64,000 nucleotides of DNA from Planctomycetota bacterium (GTDB taxonomy: Bacteria > Planctomycetota > Planctomycetia > Pirellulales > Lacipirellulaceae), in assembly GCA_029781135.1 (NCBI GenBank), contig JAKOXH010000043.1:186001-250000 (forward strand), given 5' to 3'. The translations under genes and the position numbers were made by a program. Below the pieces are notes generated by a model. The model made no database searches and was not told the DNA's origin. It worked only from the letters and a program-made list of their open reading frames with translations. Below, piece after piece: positions 62,001 through 64,000 of the stretch. Each line of letters opens with the position of its first letter. Within the stretch, counting starts at the first letter, position 1.

Positions 62001-64000
62001 TGAAGGCCTCGGAAAAGGGACAATTCCGTTTATCCTACCGCGTGACCGACAAGTCTGGTCACGAAGTCGAAGGCGGCTACGTGTTCACAATTATCGGCGA
62101 AGGTTTTGACGGCAGCGAGTTTCGGTTCAACAACCTCGAAATCGTGCCGGATAAGACCGATTACGCGCCGGATGAAAAAGTGCATCTGCAGATCAACACG
62201 AATCGCGTGGGTTCGACGGTGCTGTTGTTTCTGCGACCCTCAAATGGCATTTATTTGCCGCCGCAAGTGCTGCGCATCGCGGGCAAGAGTACCGTGGTGG
62301 ATGTCGGCGTAACGCAAAAGGACATGCCGAACTTCTTCGTCGAGGCACTCACAATCGCCGACGGACGACTGCACACCGAAACGCGCGAGATTCACGTGCC
62401 GCCCGCGAAGCGCGTGCTGAACCTCGAAGTGCTGCCGTCGGCCACATCCTACAAGCCGGGGCAGCATGCCAAGATTACGCTGAAGCTGACCGATGCCGAA
62501 GGCAAGCCGTACGTCGGCTCGACCGTCCTGTCGATCTTCGACAAGAGCCTGGAATATATTTCAGGCGGGTCGAACGTGGGCGACATCAAGGAGTTCTTCT
62601 GGAAGTGGCAGCGCCACCATCGGCCCATGACCGAGTCGAACTTGGAGCGCTACTTCAGCAACCTCGTGCGGCCGAACGAGGAAGCCATGGCGTCGCTGGG
62701 TGTCTTCGGCGATTTGGTGGCAGATAGCAGCGGTACGGCGGAGGAAGGGCAGTCATTAAGTCACTTCAACGGCGGCGGTATGGGTGGCGGCGGATTCGCG
62801 GCTGGACGTAGCCGCATGTCCCTCGGAGTAGAAATGAGCGCAATGGCACCCATGTCAGCCCCCGTTCCAGCGAGGGCAGCAGTGGGGGAGTTGGCCGATT
62901 CGGCCGCCATGTCCTCGAACAAATCGGCATCTGGCGCGTCGCCGCCGCAAATGGCGCAACCCACGCTGCGTAGTGAGTTCGCCGACACGGCACTTTGGCT
63001 CGCCACGTTGGAAACGAACAAGGACGGCGTCGCCGAGGCGGAACTCGATATGCCGCAGAACCTTACGGCGTGGAAAATCCGCGCGTGGGGCATGGGGCAT
63101 GGCACGCGCGTGGGCGATGGGTCGGCCGAAGCCGTCACGCGCAAGAATATCATCGTGCGGATGCAGGCGCCGCGGTTCCTCATCGAACGCGACGAAGTCG
63201 TGCTCAGCGCGAACGTACACAATTACCTGCCGACCGCGAAGCAAGTGAAAGTGCGGCTTGAACTTGACGGCAAAACGCTCGAATTGCCCACCGCCGCCGA
63301 AAGCACCGTGGAAGTTGCGGCGGGCGGTGAGAAGCGCGTCGACTGGCGCGTGAAGGCACTTCATGAAGGTGAAGCCGTGATGCGGATGCTCGCGCTCACG
63401 GATGAAGAATCCGATGCCGTGCAGATGAAAATCCCCGTGAATGTCCATGGCATGCTGAAGATGGACAGCTTCACCGGCTCGCTGCGGCCAGATGAGAAGG
63501 TCGGCACTTTCGAGGTACGCGTGCCGCAGCAGCGCCGAGCCGAGCAAACGCGGCTCGAGGTTCGCTATTCGCCGACGCTCGCCGGGGCGATGGTCGATGC
63601 CCTGCCCTACCTCATCGATTACCCCTACGGCTGCACCGAGCAAACGCTCAATCGCTTCTTGCCGGCGGCGATCACGCAGCAAACGCTGCGGCAAATGAAG
63701 CTCGACCTCAAGGCAATCCAGCAAAAGCGCACAAACCTGAATGCCCAGGAAATCGGCGACGCGGCCGAGCGGGCCAAGCGGTGGAAACGATACGATCGCA
63801 ATCCCGTCTTCGACGAAGCCGAACTTGCGAAGATCGTCAAGGCCGGCGTCAACCGGCTGCAGGAAATGCAGCTCAGCGACGGCGGCTGGGGATGGTTCAG
63901 CGGCTGGGGCGAGTACTCGTCGGCCCACACCACGGCCACGGTCGCGCACGGCCTGCAAATCGCCAAGCAGAACGATGTTGCGCTCATTCCCGGCGTTTTG
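59054..64000 (+). CDS. Alpha-2-macroglobulin-family protein with thioester motif (3' end beyond window)
   Basis: The ATG at 59054 starts a frame open through the right edge; 1649 residues are visible. A signal peptide (LSLGVMGAMAMTLSQISAG), an N-terminal helical region (to about 500), MG domains with MG2-type FAITDRPVYRPGQPVQFKFWV (about 655-675), a low-complexity Gly/Met/Ala segment near 1235-1290, and the thioester motif YGCTEQ with Cys1527 are present. The loop at about 800-848 is very rich in Trp, Tyr and Pro. It likely traps proteases in the periplasm, as other bacterial A2Ms do; a penicillin-binding-protein partner is not seen. Confidence 0.9.
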   Translation, partial: MWRMTLLSLGVMGAMAMTLSQISAGAERNQPSLDKLLKLQADGNHKDAYEGLSEFVLGKDQDASAADVARAFNAAIDCLQQLNRTSEIDAFREKAVAAHKSHWQVLAAVAQSYLNVNHQGFMIGGEFRRGDHRGGGKVMHATERDRVQATRLFREAMKSAATQSDKSEPAQMLRQFAAALSAEQAWRLQLLTDLDKLPDYEEGWGYGGQPQGAPVNENGNPVFYASPTSWDAAKNDGERWRWVLETMVEWQPSLRNEERMMRAQFLESQFGVQTLAQFGIFLPQPVVKASASADGKEKPAETTGIWALDTLGEDETIARLATGVKRFKLPDDQNFIKLLQQVAEDKGKSSAHRDVEALSNLGQIFENRRQYPRAAEYWQQAVERTSGDERENYQRRLKQIVGNWGQFETVMSQPAGRGATVELRFRNAKHVDFVAREIKIAQLLSDVKAYLKSKPKQLNWEQMNIGDIGFMLVQENGKKYVGAEVANWKLDLEPSDKHFDKRITVTTPLQKAGAYLVTAKLADGNTSQIILWLADTAIARKPLEGKSLYYVADAVTGSPIAKANVEFFAFRQRHIDANNFQVDTKNFAEATDENGQVVLPVVDDEKEGRAREYQWLATATTATGRLAYLGFHNVWAGPYREAEYNAVKAFAITDRPVYRPGQPVQFKFWVAQAQYDAEDKSPFAHQAFAVEIRNPKGEKVYSETLTSDEYGGIAGKFELPNDATLGQYGITLVNRGGGSFRVEEYKKPEFEVTVDAPADPVMLGEKVTATIRAKYYFGSPVTNATVKYKVLRSEHTTRWYPPCPWDWLYGPGYCWLGYDYTWYPGWRDWGCIRPLPPWIWRGRSQPEVVAERTVPIGADGTVKVEIDTTLAKELHSDEDHRYEIEAEVVDQSRRTIVGNGQVLVARKPFEVYAWVDRGYYRVGDNVTARVTARRLDGKPVEGAGKLRLLKITYGDAPERTPTETEVRSWSLATNAEGKAEIQLKASEKGQFRLSYRVTDKSGHEVEGGYVFTIIGEGFDGSEFRFNNLEIVPDKTDYAPDEKVHLQINTNRVGSTVLLFLRPSNGIYLPPQVLRIAGKSTVVDVGVTQKDMPNFFVEALTIADGRLHTETREIHVPPAKRVLNLEVLPSATSYKPGQHAKITLKLTDAEGKPYVGSTVLSIFDKSLEYISGGSNVGDIKEFFWKWQRHHRPMTESNLERYFSNLVRPNEEAMASLGVFGDLVADSSGTAEEGQSLSHFNGGGMGGGGFAAGRSRMSLGVEMSAMAPMSAPVPARAAVGELADSAAMSSNKSASGASPPQMAQPTLRSEFADTALWLATLETNKDGVAEAELDMPQNLTAWKIRAWGMGHGTRVGDGSAEAVTRKNIIVRMQAPRFLIERDEVVLSANVHNYLPTAKQVKVRLELDGKTLELPTAAESTVEVAAGGEKRVDWRVKALHEGEAVMRMLALTDEESDAVQMKIPVNVHGMLKMDSFTGSLRPDEKVGTFEVRVPQQRRAEQTRLEVRYSPTLAGAMVDALPYLIDYPYGCTEQTLNRFLPAAITQQTLRQMKLDLKAIQQKRTNLNAQEIGDAAERAKRWKRYDRNPVFDEAELAKIVKAGVNRLQEMQLSDGGWGWFSGWGEYSSAHTTATVAHGLQIAKQNDVALIPGVL

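Noticed and set aside
62855..63958. Minus-strand ORF of 367 aa opposite the alpha-2-macroglobulin gene
   Set aside because: No motif or RBS, and the plus-strand thioester protein clearly uses this DNA.

Overview
The window looks like chromosomal DNA of a planctomycete, probably of the Pirellulales type. The inference rests on gene content: a secreted sulfatase, secretin-fragment proteins, an EF-hand secreted protein, a Ser/Thr kinase with a DLG motif, a very large alpha-2-macroglobulin-like protein, a FecR/anti-sigma-like N-terminal fragment, and many dispersed palindromic repeats between genes. The cell is diderm with lipid A, because lpxC, lpxA and an ompH/skp-like gene are present. No rRNA, tRNA, CRISPR array, transposase or phage gene was recognised.

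Layout. 0-17 kb is mixed housekeeping and envelope: a partial HEAT-like protein, a 1053-aa secretin N-domain protein, an EF-hand protein, cinA with a degenerate amidase domain, glutamine-dependent nadE, a DUF2608-type HAD phosphatase, an FCY1-like cytosine deaminase, a zinc-ribbon protein, a class-I amidotransferase-like protein lacking its nucleophile, a CPBP protease, an OleA/FabH-like thiolase and a Ser/Thr kinase. 17-27.5 kb is the most distinctive block. Minus-strand genes for FabI, FabZ, two CrtI-like FAD oxidoreductases, a dedicated acyl carrier protein and a FabF-like ketosynthase are interrupted by two tandem membrane-anchored paralogues, a frameshifted small gene and a plus-strand di-haem peroxidase. 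This resembles a specialised lipid or polyene pathway rather than core fatty acid synthesis.

27.6-46.5 kb holds sugar genes (solute-binding lipoprotein, xylulokinase), a PD-(D/E)XK-like protein, a DUF6932-like nucleotidyltransferase overlapping a duplicated coiled-coil partner, citrate/methylcitrate synthase and methylisocitrate lyase (prpC-prpB), a polytopic membrane protein, a NUDIX hydrolase, a HAD phosphatase, a secreted CX4CH protein, acylphosphatase, an ABC-2 permease, a MazEF-like pair, a sulfatase and HicAB. 46.6-51.4 kb carries a secretin beta-domain protein and an envelope cluster read leftwards: ompH, lpxC, lpxA, Gfo/Idh oxidoreductase. 51.9-64 kb has a receiver protein followed by an FHA-GAF-histidine kinase, birA, an MBL-fold hydrolase, a DUF1571-like protein, a sugar lipid-carrier transferase and the alpha-2-macroglobulin gene, which runs off the right edge.

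A second theme is the repeats. About a dozen unrelated inverted-repeat families sit between genes. Several supply the stop codon of the adjacent gene, and four genes (nadE, a solute-binding protein, a membrane protein and birA) contain a repeat copy inside the reading frame that is translated without disrupting it.
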